From NCBI GenBank assembly GCA_002325605.1, contig DCSM01000104.1, positions 4,151-9,844 on the forward strand: a stretch of 5,694 nt of DNA, read 5' to 3'. Source of the DNA: Chloroflexaceae bacterium UBA1466 (lineage in GTDB: Bacteria; Chloroflexota; Chloroflexia; Chloroflexales; Chloroflexaceae). This document shows, piece by piece, positions 1-5,683 of the stretch. The translations under genes were made by a program, and so were the position numbers. A model generated the notes under the pieces. It saw only the letters and a program-made list of their open reading frames with translations, was not told the origin of the DNA and ran no database searches. Within the stretch, counting starts at the first letter, position 1; every line of letters starts with the position of its first letter.

Positions 1-888
1 CGAATAATAGACCATGCTTTGGCTTGGCGCTTGCTTGATCTCACTAAAGTTAATAATCTTCTGATAGATCAAGTGATTTGTACCAAATTCCCTTCCTATC
101 TCGTGCGTCATCCCTGTAAAGTCGTTTGGCTTGTGCATCAACATCGGCAGGCTTACGATTGGTATGGCACAGCAATGAGCGATTTCGTTAATATCCCACG
201 CTATAAAAAGATTAGACAATTGATAATGCAAATGGATAAACGCGGTTTGGGCGAAGCACAAGCGCTTTACACGATTTCAAAGAATGTTAGTCAACGGTTA
301 CAGCGCTTTAATGGCTTAGAGAGCAAACCACTTTATCCACCAAGTCATTTAGCTGAAAAGCTTTGGGTTGGCGCTTATGGCGATTATATTCTTTCACCCT
401 CGCGTTTAGATAAGGCAAAACGCTTAGATTTGCTATTGGAAGCAGTTGCACTGACCAATAATCGGGTTCGAGTGGTGATTGTTGGTGAGGGCGAAGAGCG
501 TAAAAGATTAGAAACCCTGGCTAATCGGCTAAAAATCGCCCAGCGCGTTGAATTTACGGGGTTTGTGGCCGACCAAACCCTCATCGATCTCTATACTAAT
601 GCTCGCGCTGTCTATTATGCTCCGCTAGATGAGGATTATGGCTTTGCTACTGTGGAGGCTTTGGCCGCAGGTCGCCCCGTCATTACAACCAACGATGCAG
701 GCGGAGTTTTGGAATTTGTTGAGCATGGCTTCAATGGCTATGTGGTTCAACCGCAGCCAAGCGCAATTGCACCCTGTTTAGAACAGGTAATGAGCAACTT
801 AAATCTTACTGCAAGCTTAGGGAAAACGGGTCTTTCTTGCGTAAGACACATTTCTTGGGAAAGAGTTGTACATGAATTAGTGAAATGA
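1..888 (+). CDS. Family 4 (GT-B) glycosyltransferase, 5'-truncated by the window edge
   Basis: The frame is open from base 1 with no upstream stop, so the TTG at 19 is not a real start and the gene begins outside the window. About 295 residues are visible; GT4 enzymes are usually 360-400 residues, so roughly 80-100 N-terminal residues are missing. The nucleotide-sugar-binding C-terminal Rossmann half is intact: an SRLDKAKRLD segment with the phosphate-contacting Arg135 and Lys140 (numbered from base 1), then VIVGEGEE, VEFTGFV, and the EX7E motif Glu211 to Glu219 in EDYGFATVEALAAGRPV. The N-terminal half shows the HQHRQAYD segment seen in many GT4 proteins. The likely role is transfer of a sugar to a lipid-linked or polysaccharide acceptor in envelope or exopolysaccharide synthesis; donor and acceptor cannot be read from sequence. 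It is convergent with the genes to its right and clearly AT-richer than glmS, as is common for polysaccharide-cluster genes gained by transfer. Confidence 0.9.
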   Translation, partial: RIIDHALAWRLLDLTKVNNLLIDQVICTKFPSYLVRHPCKVVWLVHQHRQAYDWYGTAMSDFVNIPRYKKIRQLIMQMDKRGLGEAQALYTISKNVSQRLQRFNGLESKPLYPPSHLAEKLWVGAYGDYILSPSRLDKAKRLDLLLEAVALTNNRVRVVIVGEGEERKRLETLANRLKIAQRVEFTGFVADQTLIDLYTNARAVYYAPLDEDYGFATVEALAAGRPVITTNDAGGVLEFVEHGFNGYVVQPQPSAIAPCLEQVMSNLNLTASLGKTGLSCVRHISWERVVHELVK

Positions 889-902
889 GATAATACAGGG
901 CC

Positions 903-934
903 AAAAAAACCTACCAGCATTCACGCTGGTAGGT
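903..934 (-). terminator. Rho-independent terminator between convergent genes
   Basis: A perfect 10-bp stem (ACCTACCAGC at 909-918, GCTGGTAGGT at 925-934) with a 6-nt loop is followed, on the minus strand, by a run of seven T (plus-strand A 903-909, the last base also pairing in the stem). It lies about 30 bp beyond the stop of the minus-strand DUF3825 gene, the right place for that transcript to end. On the plus strand the stem is followed by TCATAAAAG and not by T, so it should stop glycosyltransferase transcripts less efficiently, although the stem itself is present in both. Confidence 0.88.
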
Positions 935-962
935 CATAAAAGATAAGTTGGCAAAAGAAAAG

Positions 963-1748
963 CTATTGTTCCTCGTTAAAATCCATTAGGAAAGGCTGGT
1001 TTAGCTCCTCATCTGAAAGGTACAACCAGTTTGGGAGCATATCCCGCCCGCGCACGACAGCCCGAGCTTTGGCATACGCATAACGCGGCGACAAGAGCGT
1101 GCGAACAATGTAGCATTGCTTCTCAGGAACAGGCTGGAGCGCAGCGACCAGGTCAACATGGTTGGGCTGCGTGAGGTAGAGCGGCATTAGGAACTGATAA
1201 TTTTTATACCACTGCGTCTGCACAATCCCTTGCTTGCGCTTAAAGTCCATTTCGGCATAAACCGTGCGTAAGACAATATGTTCATTGAACTGCCCACCAA
1301 GAGCTACCTGAAAAACATCTTTTAGGCGTGAGCTATTTTTCTCAAAGATATGGTCAAGGTTAGAATGATCTTGGTTGAGACTCCATTCAGACTCAAAGAT
1401 TAGTTGATCGTACTGAATAGTTGGTCTTTGCACTGTGAGAGAGGGCGGTTGGCCCACAATAACCCGCTCAAAAGACCAAGGTTGTCTATTTGGAACCTGA
1501 TTGGGCTTATAGACTAGCCAAAGTGGGGTCGCAACATTATTGACTAGATTGCCCGCCCGCCAGAAAGCTTCCCCCTTTTCCCAATCCTGGTAGACCTTCT
1601 TCTGCTCCCAGATAATCTCAAAATTGGTCTGGAGATAGATCTCAAGGATCTTATTTTCAGGCCCCCACGGCTCTCTGCTGGCTTGATTCACAACTTGGTC
1701 CAGCCATCCTTTGTTTTGAGGATGATAAGCGAAATCGTATAGGCGCAT
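963..1748 (-). CDS. DUF3825 domain protein, function unknown
   Basis: This encodes a 261-residue soluble protein with no signal peptide or membrane segment. I assign it to DUF3825 from the whole-length pattern: an N-terminal YDFAY, an ILEIYLQTNFEIIWEQKK segment (residues 34-51), the NLDHIFEKNSSR block (130-141, matching the family's N-DHI...N..R signature), the FLMPLYL strand (186-192), and the C-terminal YAYAKARAVVR then PNW block (223-241) that resembles the family's 'AYNNAR..WL' ending. In other bacteria DUF3825 is often fused to small nucleic-acid-binding domains; here it stands alone, so no partner hints at a role. The start is the ATG at 1748, not the in-frame TTG 21 bp upstream, because TAGGAG sits 7 nt before this ATG. 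It lies 94 bp downstream of glmS and ends at a strong terminator. GC is lower than in glmS. The biochemical function is not known to me, and the family call comes from remembered motifs. Confidence 0.7.
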   Translation of the reverse strand: MRLYDFAYHPQNKGWLDQVVNQASREPWGPENKILEIYLQTNFEIIWEQKKVYQDWEKGEAFWRAGNLVNNVATPLWLVYKPNQVPNRQPWSFERVIVGQPPSLTVQRPTIQYDQLIFESEWSLNQDHSNLDHIFEKNSSRLKDVFQVALGGQFNEHIVLRTVYAEMDFKRKQGIVQTQWYKNYQFLMPLYLTQPNHVDLVAALQPVPEKQCYIVRTLLSPRYAYAKARAVVRGRDMLPNWLYLSDEELNQPFLMDFNEEQ

Positions 1749-1755
1749 AATAATA

Positions 1756-1761
1756 CTCCTA
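1756..1761 (-). promoter_or_regulatory. Shine-Dalgarno that fixes the DUF3825 start
   Basis: On the minus strand TAGGAG stands 7 nt before the ATG at 1748-1746. The longer frame with a TTG at 1769-1767 would place this ribosome-binding site inside the coding sequence and has no comparable site of its own. The protein should therefore begin MRLYDF. Confidence 0.8.
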
Positions 1762-1786
1762 CCCTGCAAAATGAATCCTACCTAAC

Positions 1787-1815
1787 ATTCTACCACGCGC
1801 ATGATAGTCCCGCAA
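1787..1815 (-). promoter_or_regulatory. Possible sigma-70 promoter for the DUF3825 gene
   Basis: On the minus strand a -35 TTGCGG (1815-1810, three of six consensus positions) is separated by exactly 17 nt from a -10 TAGAAT (1792-1787, five of six). Transcription would start near 1780, giving a leader of about 32 nt that contains the Shine-Dalgarno at 1761-1756. The spacing is ideal but the -35 is weak. Read-through from glmS is an equally good explanation, since I see no terminator between the two genes. Confidence 0.4.
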
Positions 1816-1842
1816 TAGAATGTCCTTGGCCTTAGCAGCTTT

Positions 1843-3690
1843 CTATTCTACCGTTACACTCTTCGCCAGATTGCGCGGTTGGTCTACGTCGCAACCCCGT
1901 TGGACGGCAATATAATAGGCTAACAATTGCAAGGGAATCACGGTCAGAACAGGGGTGAGCAGAGGGGAAATCGCAGGAATTGGGATTAGGTAGTCGGCCT
2001 CGCGGGCCAAGAAAGCATCACCTTCCGTGGCAAGCGCAATCACATGGCCCCCTCGCGCTTTGACTTGAGCTATATTACTCAACATCTTCTCATAGATCGG
2101 GTCTTGCGGTGCGATACAGACCACAGGCAAATCGGCTTCAATCAGGGCGATGGGGCCGTGCTTCATTTCGCCTGCGGGATAACCTTCCGCATGAATATAG
2201 CTGATCTCTTTAAGCTTTAAGGCTCCTTCCAAAGCAATGGGATAATTATATTGACGGCCCAGATAGAGTGCATCTCGCGCTTGAGAATAGTGCTGGGCAA
2301 TGATTTCGCATTGCGGAGCTGTAGCTAAGACCTTCTCGGCCTTCCCTGGAAGTTCAATTAGTTCCTGAAGATAATTCCCTACTTGGGTAGGATTCAGCTT
2401 CCCTCGCGCCTGCCCTAGCTGGAGCGCAAAAAGGCATGCGGCGACCACCATACTGGTAAAGCATTTGGTCGAAGCAACCCCGATCTCAGGGCCCGCGTGC
2501 AGATAGATTGCCCCGCCATCCGCCAGCCGAGCGGCTTGGCTCCCCAGCGCATTCACGATAGCGATACTGGGAACCCCTTGCCTTCGCGCCTCTTCCATCG
2601 CGGCCAAGGTGTCAACGGTCTCCCCACTTTGGGTGAAGGCCAACAACAGCGCATCTGCCCCCAGAATAGGCTGACGGTAGCGGAACTCACTGCCATAATC
2701 TACCTCCACCCGGACCCCAGCCAGTTCCTCAATCAGGAATTTGCTGACCAATGCCGCATGCCAGGCCGTCCCGCAAGCTACCGCATAGATCCGTTCAACC
2801 TTCCGCAAGTCCTCTGCGTCCAGTTTCAAATCCACTAGGTTGACAAACCCTGCCTCTAGGTCGATCCGTCCCCGCAGCACATCGGTCAGGGAACGCGGTT
2901 GCTCATAAATCTCCTTCAGCATGTAATGTGGGTAGTTGCCCTTTTGCGCTGCTCCCGCATCCCAGGTAATGGTTGTGAGAGTACGGTGGACGGGAGGGCC
3001 ATCCACCTTGCTGATCTGCACCGTATCCCGTGTTACCACCGCAAGATCGTGGTCTTCGAGGAAGATCACTTGCTGGGTATATTCCAAAAGAGCGGGGATG
3101 TCAGAGGCAATAAGGTTCTCCCCTTGGCCCAACCCTAGCACGACTCCCCCCGCATTCCCCAGCCGCGCCGCGATCAACTTCCCAGGCTCATGGATGCTGA
3201 AAACCACTATCGCGTTGCCGCCCCGCAACTCGCGCAGAGCTTGCCGAACCGCCTGTTCCAGCGATTGAGTTTGAGCGTAGTAGGCTCCAATCAAATGGGC
3301 AATCACTTCCGTATCAGTTTGGGAATGGAAGTAGTGACCTTGCATCAAAAGGCGTTGCTTCAGTTCTAAGTAGTTCTCCACGATGCCGTTTTGGACTACT
3401 ACAAGCTCCCCACTTTGGTCGCAATGGGGATGAGCATTGGCCTCCGTGACCGAGCCATGCGTCGCCCAACGGGTATGCCCCAGCCCAATTTGCCCTTTGA
3501 GCGGCTCTTTGATCAGGCGATCTTTTAACCGTCCCAGCTTCCCAACTTGGCGGACAATTTGTAGCCCCTTTTGGGCCTCATAGACCGCAAGGCCTGCTGA
3601 ATCATAGCCCCGATATTCCAGACATTCCAGCCCGCTGATGACCACTTCGGTTGCGTCGCGGGGGCCAACATAGCCAACAATACCACACAT
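1843..3690 (-). CDS. glmS: Glutamine--fructose-6-phosphate aminotransferase (isomerizing), GlmS
   Basis: This is the cytosolic enzyme converting fructose-6-phosphate and glutamine to glucosamine-6-phosphate and glutamate, the first committed step to UDP-GlcNAc, peptidoglycan and other amino-sugar polymers. The 615 residues match the normal family length (about 600-615). The N-terminal class II glutaminase domain (about 1-240) starts MCGIVGYVG, so Cys2 becomes the N-terminal nucleophile after Met removal; HTRWATHG (72-79), the oxyanion Asn101-Gly102 and TDTE (125-128) follow. Two SIS isomerase domains follow, with CGTAWH (306-311), SGET (355-358), STK (407-409), Glu495 in LKEISYIHAE, His511 in KHGP, and the C-terminal AKSVTVE with Lys610; Glu495, His511 and Lys610 correspond to E. 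coli Glu488, His504 and Lys603. The start is supported by AAGGA 9 nt upstream. It lies 51 bp downstream of the SCO1664-type gene, so it is probably cotranscribed with it. All active-site residues checked are present. Confidence 0.98.
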   Translation of the reverse strand: MCGIVGYVGPRDATEVVISGLECLEYRGYDSAGLAVYEAQKGLQIVRQVGKLGRLKDRLIKEPLKGQIGLGHTRWATHGSVTEANAHPHCDQSGELVVVQNGIVENYLELKQRLLMQGHYFHSQTDTEVIAHLIGAYYAQTQSLEQAVRQALRELRGGNAIVVFSIHEPGKLIAARLGNAGGVVLGLGQGENLIASDIPALLEYTQQVIFLEDHDLAVVTRDTVQISKVDGPPVHRTLTTITWDAGAAQKGNYPHYMLKEIYEQPRSLTDVLRGRIDLEAGFVNLVDLKLDAEDLRKVERIYAVACGTAWHAALVSKFLIEELAGVRVEVDYGSEFRYRQPILGADALLLAFTQSGETVDTLAAMEEARRQGVPSIAIVNALGSQAARLADGGAIYLHAGPEIGVASTKCFTSMVVAACLFALQLGQARGKLNPTQVGNYLQELIELPGKAEKVLATAPQCEIIAQHYSQARDALYLGRQYNYPIALEGALKLKEISYIHAEGYPAGEMKHGPIALIEADLPVVCIAPQDPIYEKMLSNIAQVKARGGHVIALATEGDAFLAREADYLIPIPAISPLLTPVLTVIPLQLLAYYIAVQRGCDVDQPRNLAKSVTVE

Positions 3691-3741
3691 TTCGGCTAAT
3701 CCTTCTATATCATAGCGCCGTGAGAGAAGAGCGTAAGATTG

Positions 3742-4491
3742 TCAGATGGGGGGCCAAGGAACGTTGAGACCTGGGCCTGGGTCAGGGTGAAGGCCGCTGG
3801 TCAGCAAGGTCTCCAAGCGCTGTTTGAGAGCCTTTAGCTCTGGTGGCAGGAGAAGCTTGGCCAGGGCCGTAAAGGGTGGACTTTGGGTGGCGAGGCTTAT
3901 CTGCAACCGTTGAAGACCAGCTTGTACTTCGGGGAGAAGGGGTTGCCCACTGAACTGCCACAAGATCGTCCGCAATTTGGCTTCGGGGTGAAAACAAACC
4001 CCATGGTCAATCGCCCAGATGCGCCCATCTTCCCCTTTTAAGACATGCCCACTCTTACGGTCAGCGTTGTTGATAAGGTAGTCAAAGGCACTCAGCAACT
4101 GCAAGGTTGCCTCATAACCACCTTCTAAGTACAAGGTCAAGAGATGGTCCGCAGGGTCGTGCATGATAAACAGTTGCAGCGACCCAATCCCATACGGCCC
4201 CCGGCATTTGACGGTTGGCGGTACTAAGCCAAAGTCCAAGGCCTCACTCACAAGGTAGGCAGCGATCTCCCTTTTCCACAGTGTCCCAGGGGGAAAATCC
4301 CACAGCGGGCGTTCTCCATCCTTAGGCTTGTAGACGGCTAAGAACTGACGGTCTGCATGGGTAACGGTGGCCAGGAAGGTCTGATTACTACTATAGAGCA
4401 AGCGCCCTTCAAGGGTGAGGTGACCAGACCTTAGCGCCGCTAAGACTTGCGCGGGAGGAGCAGCCGGTTTTTCAAAGCCTTCCTCGCCCAT
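3742..4491 (-). CDS. SCO1664-type PI3/4-kinase-like protein
   Basis: This 249-residue soluble protein belongs to the conserved family called SCO1664 in Streptomyces, which has a lipid-kinase or HipA-like fold. Kinase-type features are visible: Lys55 in VYKPKDGERP (ATP-binding lysine), Glu75 in the following helix (WKREIAAYL), the catalytic loop SAFDYLINNADRKSGH with Asp137, Asn142, Asp144 and Arg145, and the metal-binding IDHG (Asp162) ahead of VCFH. The core residues look complete, so an active phosphotransferase is plausible, but the substrate (lipid, protein or small molecule) is unknown. The start ATG lies 6 nt after the DUF3090 stop, with a GTGAGGA sequence overlapping that stop, which suggests translational coupling. 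In Actinobacteria the homologue is usually next to DUF3090 and a histidine phosphatase. Here glmS follows it, and no phosphatase gene is in the window. Confidence 0.88.
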   Translation of the reverse strand: MGEEGFEKPAAPPAQVLAALRSGHLTLEGRLLYSSNQTFLATVTHADRQFLAVYKPKDGERPLWDFPPGTLWKREIAAYLVSEALDFGLVPPTVKCRGPYGIGSLQLFIMHDPADHLLTLYLEGGYEATLQLLSAFDYLINNADRKSGHVLKGEDGRIWAIDHGVCFHPEAKLRTILWQFSGQPLLPEVQAGLQRLQISLATQSPPFTALAKLLLPPELKALKQRLETLLTSGLHPDPGPGLNVPWPPI

Positions 4492-4497
4492 AAGTCC

Positions 4498-5034
4498 TCA
4501 CTCAACGCTGGGGGACTTCCCAGGGCCATGCCCATTGCGTTCGGGACAGAAGTGCCCACTTTGCTCGATTGGGCGGCCACAATTGCCACAAGTTGGGCGG
4601 CTGACCGCGATTAGCTCGGCGGCCCGATTGCCCAAAGCCCGTGCTTGGAGCCGCGTGAAGGCAAAACGGACTAGCACAGGGTCCTCTTCTTCATTCACCT
4701 GCCCCTGAATCACTAAGACAACTAAATCGGATTCTGCTTCGTAGCCCAAACCCATCTGGACTACCTTGAAAAGGGCTTCTAAAGGGACTTCAAGCGTCAT
4801 ATCGGGCAGCAGCAGATCATCCGCCGTAGGCAAGAGAGGATTTCGCGTCACCACCTCATCAAGGAGATGGTCTAGCGCATCTGCTAAGGCTTGCACCTGC
4901 TCTTTCTCAACCGTAAGGGAGATGCGCCGCTGGCTAACATGGGCTTGGAGATAGAATGTACGTTGCCCTATTGGGCCAATCGTGCCGATGGTTAGGCGCT
5001 CGACATGGTCAAAGTTATAGCTTAAATCAGGCAT
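4498..5034 (-). CDS. DUF3090 family protein with C-terminal zinc-ribbon-like motif
   Basis: This encodes a 178-residue cytosolic protein of the DUF3090 family, function unknown. The N-terminal half opens with FDHVERLTIGTIGPIGQRTFYLQA, typical of the family, and continues as an alpha/beta domain (about 1-145). The C-terminus has Cys149-x2-Cys152, then His161-x-Cys163-Pro and Asn-Gly-His169, a likely zinc knuckle that the family conserves. It is the first gene of the proposed operon: a consensus-like promoter lies about 40 nt upstream, and the next gene starts 6 nt after its stop. The Shine-Dalgarno (GAGAG, 8 nt before the ATG) is modest. Constant pairing with the SCO1664-type kinase-like protein in other genomes suggests the two act together, but no reaction is known. 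Confidence 0.9.
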   Translation of the reverse strand: MPDLSYNFDHVERLTIGTIGPIGQRTFYLQAHVSQRRISLTVEKEQVQALADALDHLLDEVVTRNPLLPTADDLLLPDMTLEVPLEALFKVVQMGLGYEAESDLVVLVIQGQVNEEEDPVLVRFAFTRLQARALGNRAAELIAVSRPTCGNCGRPIEQSGHFCPERNGHGPGKSPSVE

Positions 5035-5081
5035 TCAAATTGCTCTCAGCACAAAGCTCAGTTGGTGGTTCCTAATTTAGC

Positions 5082-5110
5082 ATTATAGCCTAAAATCATT
5101 CCTAAGCCAA
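5082..5110 (-). promoter_or_regulatory. Sigma-70-type promoter of the DUF3090-kinase-glmS operon
   Basis: On the minus strand a perfect -10 TATAAT (5087-5082) is preceded by a 17-nt spacer and a -35 TTGGCT (5110-5105, four of six consensus positions). Transcription should begin near 5075, giving a leader of about 40 nt before the DUF3090 ATG. It is the best promoter match I found in the window, and the only strong one ahead of the three tightly spaced genes. Confidence 0.75.
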
Positions 5111-5133
5111 ATCTTAACTGTTCACAAGCCTAC

Positions 5134-5160
5134 ATCACAGGCTGGAAGCCGATGCTACGC
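5134..5160. repeat. 27-nt intergenic repeat, copy 1 (AGGCTGGAAGCC core)
   Basis: The copy begins ATCACAGGCTGGAAGCC and ends ATGCTACGC. It matches copy 2 at 26 of 27 positions and begins exactly 40 bases before it. The core is a small inverted repeat, GGCT-GGA-AGCC. The single difference is G at 5151, where copy 2 has T; this G breaks one pair of the longer stem seen in copy 2. Confidence 0.85.
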
Positions 5161-5173
5161 TAGTTGCTTTCTT

Positions 5174-5200
5174 ATCACAGGCTGGAAGCCTATGCTACGC
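5174..5200. repeat. 27-nt intergenic repeat, copy 2
   Basis: This is the partner of copy 1. The T at 5191 lets the stem extend to AGGCT-GGA-AGCCT, and after one mismatch (C against A) to CA/TG. The last three bases (CGC) also form part of the next stem-loop at 5198. I recall closely similar CACAGGCTGGAAGCCTGTG-type palindromes dispersed in Chloroflexota and some other phyla; that is memory and was not checked. Confidence 0.85.
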
Positions 5201-5224
5201 CCATGGCTGCTATGCTCATGGGCG
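5198..5224. repeat. 8-bp perfect stem-loop next to repeat copy 2
   Basis: CGCCCATG (5198-5205) pairs perfectly with CATGGGCG (5217-5224) around an 11-nt loop. No T-run follows on either strand, so it is not a canonical terminator. It overlaps the end of repeat copy 2 and comes 3 bp before the larger hairpin. Confidence 0.75.
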
Positions 5225-5227
5225 CAG

Positions 5228-5260
5228 TGCGGGCCTCGTGTCTACGACACGAGGCCCGCA
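5228..5260. repeat. 15-bp perfect GC-rich hairpin with 3-nt loop
   Basis: TGCGGGCCTCGTGTC (5228-5242) and GACACGAGGCCCGCA (5246-5260) pair without a mismatch around TAC. It begins 39 bp past the stop of the minus-strand membrane-protein gene and would form a very stable RNA hairpin. It lacks a following T-run on either strand, so it may be a 3'-end stabiliser or processing site, a Rho-type end, or one copy of a dispersed palindromic repeat. Confidence 0.85.
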
Positions 5261-5299
5261 GTTGAGTTTAACACAGCCTTAGTTTCTCGACCTAAAGCA

Positions 5300-5563
5300 T
5301 CAGCCTTTGCGGTAGAAGAGAAGGGCTGCCCCGCCGCCTAAAGAGCTAAGACCGAGGATAAGCAACAGGGGCAAAACGAGACCATTTGAGGTAGGCACGC
5401 CACAAACAAAGAGCCAAACGGTCTCTGGAGCCTGGCGGAGGGTTTCGAGGTCTTTCGCCACCAGAAGAGCTATTAGCCAAAGCATCGCCCCGAAGCCCAT
5501 GGCCCCCGCGCCGATGATGGGTTGCCACGGGAAGGAGGGTGCAGGATGGGGGGGTTGGGGCAT
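5300..5563 (-). CDS. Small two-helix membrane protein, function unknown
   Basis: An 87-residue protein that I do not recognise. A short proline-rich N-terminus (MPQPPHPAPSFPWQP) precedes a first hydrophobic helix at about residues 16-36 (IIGAGAMGFGAMLWLIALLV). A short polar loop follows (KDLETLRQAPETV), with a Cys-containing segment WLFVCGVPTSNG, then a second helix at about 61-82 ending in FYRKG. The C-terminal positive charges suggest that this end faces the cytoplasm. The start is supported by AAAGGAAG 6 nt before the ATG, which makes it a credible gene even without a family match. An overlapping minus-strand frame (5346-5528) is its shadow. It is followed by the repeat/hairpin block and may be transcribed alone. 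Confidence 0.72.
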   Translation of the reverse strand: MPQPPHPAPSFPWQPIIGAGAMGFGAMLWLIALLVAKDLETLRQAPETVWLFVCGVPTSNGLVLPLLLILGLSSLGGGAALLFYRKG

Positions 5564-5594
5564 GATGAACTTCCTTTACGAGTTACTCTAAGCA

Positions 5595-5683
5595 GCCACG
5601 GATGCCTCTTTTAGAGCTATAGTGAAACTGAAACCCTTTCACTATAGCTAAAGAGGAGGATAATTCACGCTTTTAGCCGTGGC
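5595..5683. repeat. Nested long inverted repeat upstream of the membrane-protein gene
   Basis: The inner arms AGCTATAGTGAAA (5615-5627) and TTTCACTATAGCT (5637-5649) are a perfect 13-bp stem around a 9-nt loop. The stem continues, after a 3-nt TAG bulge (5612-5614), with CCTCTTT (5605-5611) pairing to AAAGAGG (5650-5656), 20 bp in all. Further out, GCCACGG (5595-5601) and CCGTGGC (5677-5683) form another perfect 7-bp pair. No T-run follows on either strand. It lies in the leader or promoter region of the minus-strand membrane-protein gene and could be a regulator site, a leader RNA structure, the 3' end of a gene just outside the window, or a small non-autonomous mobile repeat. Confidence 0.75.

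Larger units (their letters stand above)
5035..5299. other. 265-bp intergenic region: promoter plus repeat/hairpin block
   Basis: I find no convincing gene here. The left part (to 5110) carries the promoter for the DUF3090 operon. The right part (5134-5260) holds two near-identical 27-nt repeats and two perfect stem-loops in close order. Both flanking genes are on the minus strand, so the structured part would lie in the 3' untranslated region of the membrane-protein transcript and upstream of the next operon's promoter. Confidence 0.8.

Noticed and set aside
1749..1769. Upstream TTG start adding seven residues to the DUF3825 protein
   Set aside because: The added codons include the TAGGAG ribosome-binding site that serves the ATG at 1748.
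1814..1847. AATAGAA...TTCTATT inverted repeat as a glmS terminator
   Set aside because: The 7-bp A/T-rich stem has a 20-nt loop, overlaps the glmS stop codon and lacks a T-run; too weak to call.
2497..3268. Plus-strand open frames at 2497-2838, 2899-3138 and 2936-3268
   Set aside because: All lie antisense inside glmS, an intact and fully conserved gene, and their translations show no recognisable protein character.
3709..3714. TATGAT as a -10 box for a separate glmS promoter
   Set aside because: The spaced -35 (TTACGC) matches poorly, and the implied start would fall within the Shine-Dalgarno, leaving almost no leader.
3691..3741. glmS ribozyme or riboswitch upstream of glmS
   Set aside because: Only 51 bp separate glmS from the preceding gene, too short for the roughly 150-nt ribozyme, and no matching core was seen.
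3782..3997. Minus-strand frame inside the kinase-like gene, and similar frames at 384-584, 4766-4954 and 5346-5528
   Set aside because: These are out-of-frame or antisense shadows of better supported genes, with Arg/Ser-rich low-complexity translations.
5134..5200. CRISPR mini-array made of the two 27-nt repeats
   Set aside because: There are only two copies, the intervening sequence is 13 nt, too short for a spacer, and there are no cas genes. The palindromic core fits a dispersed intergenic repeat better.
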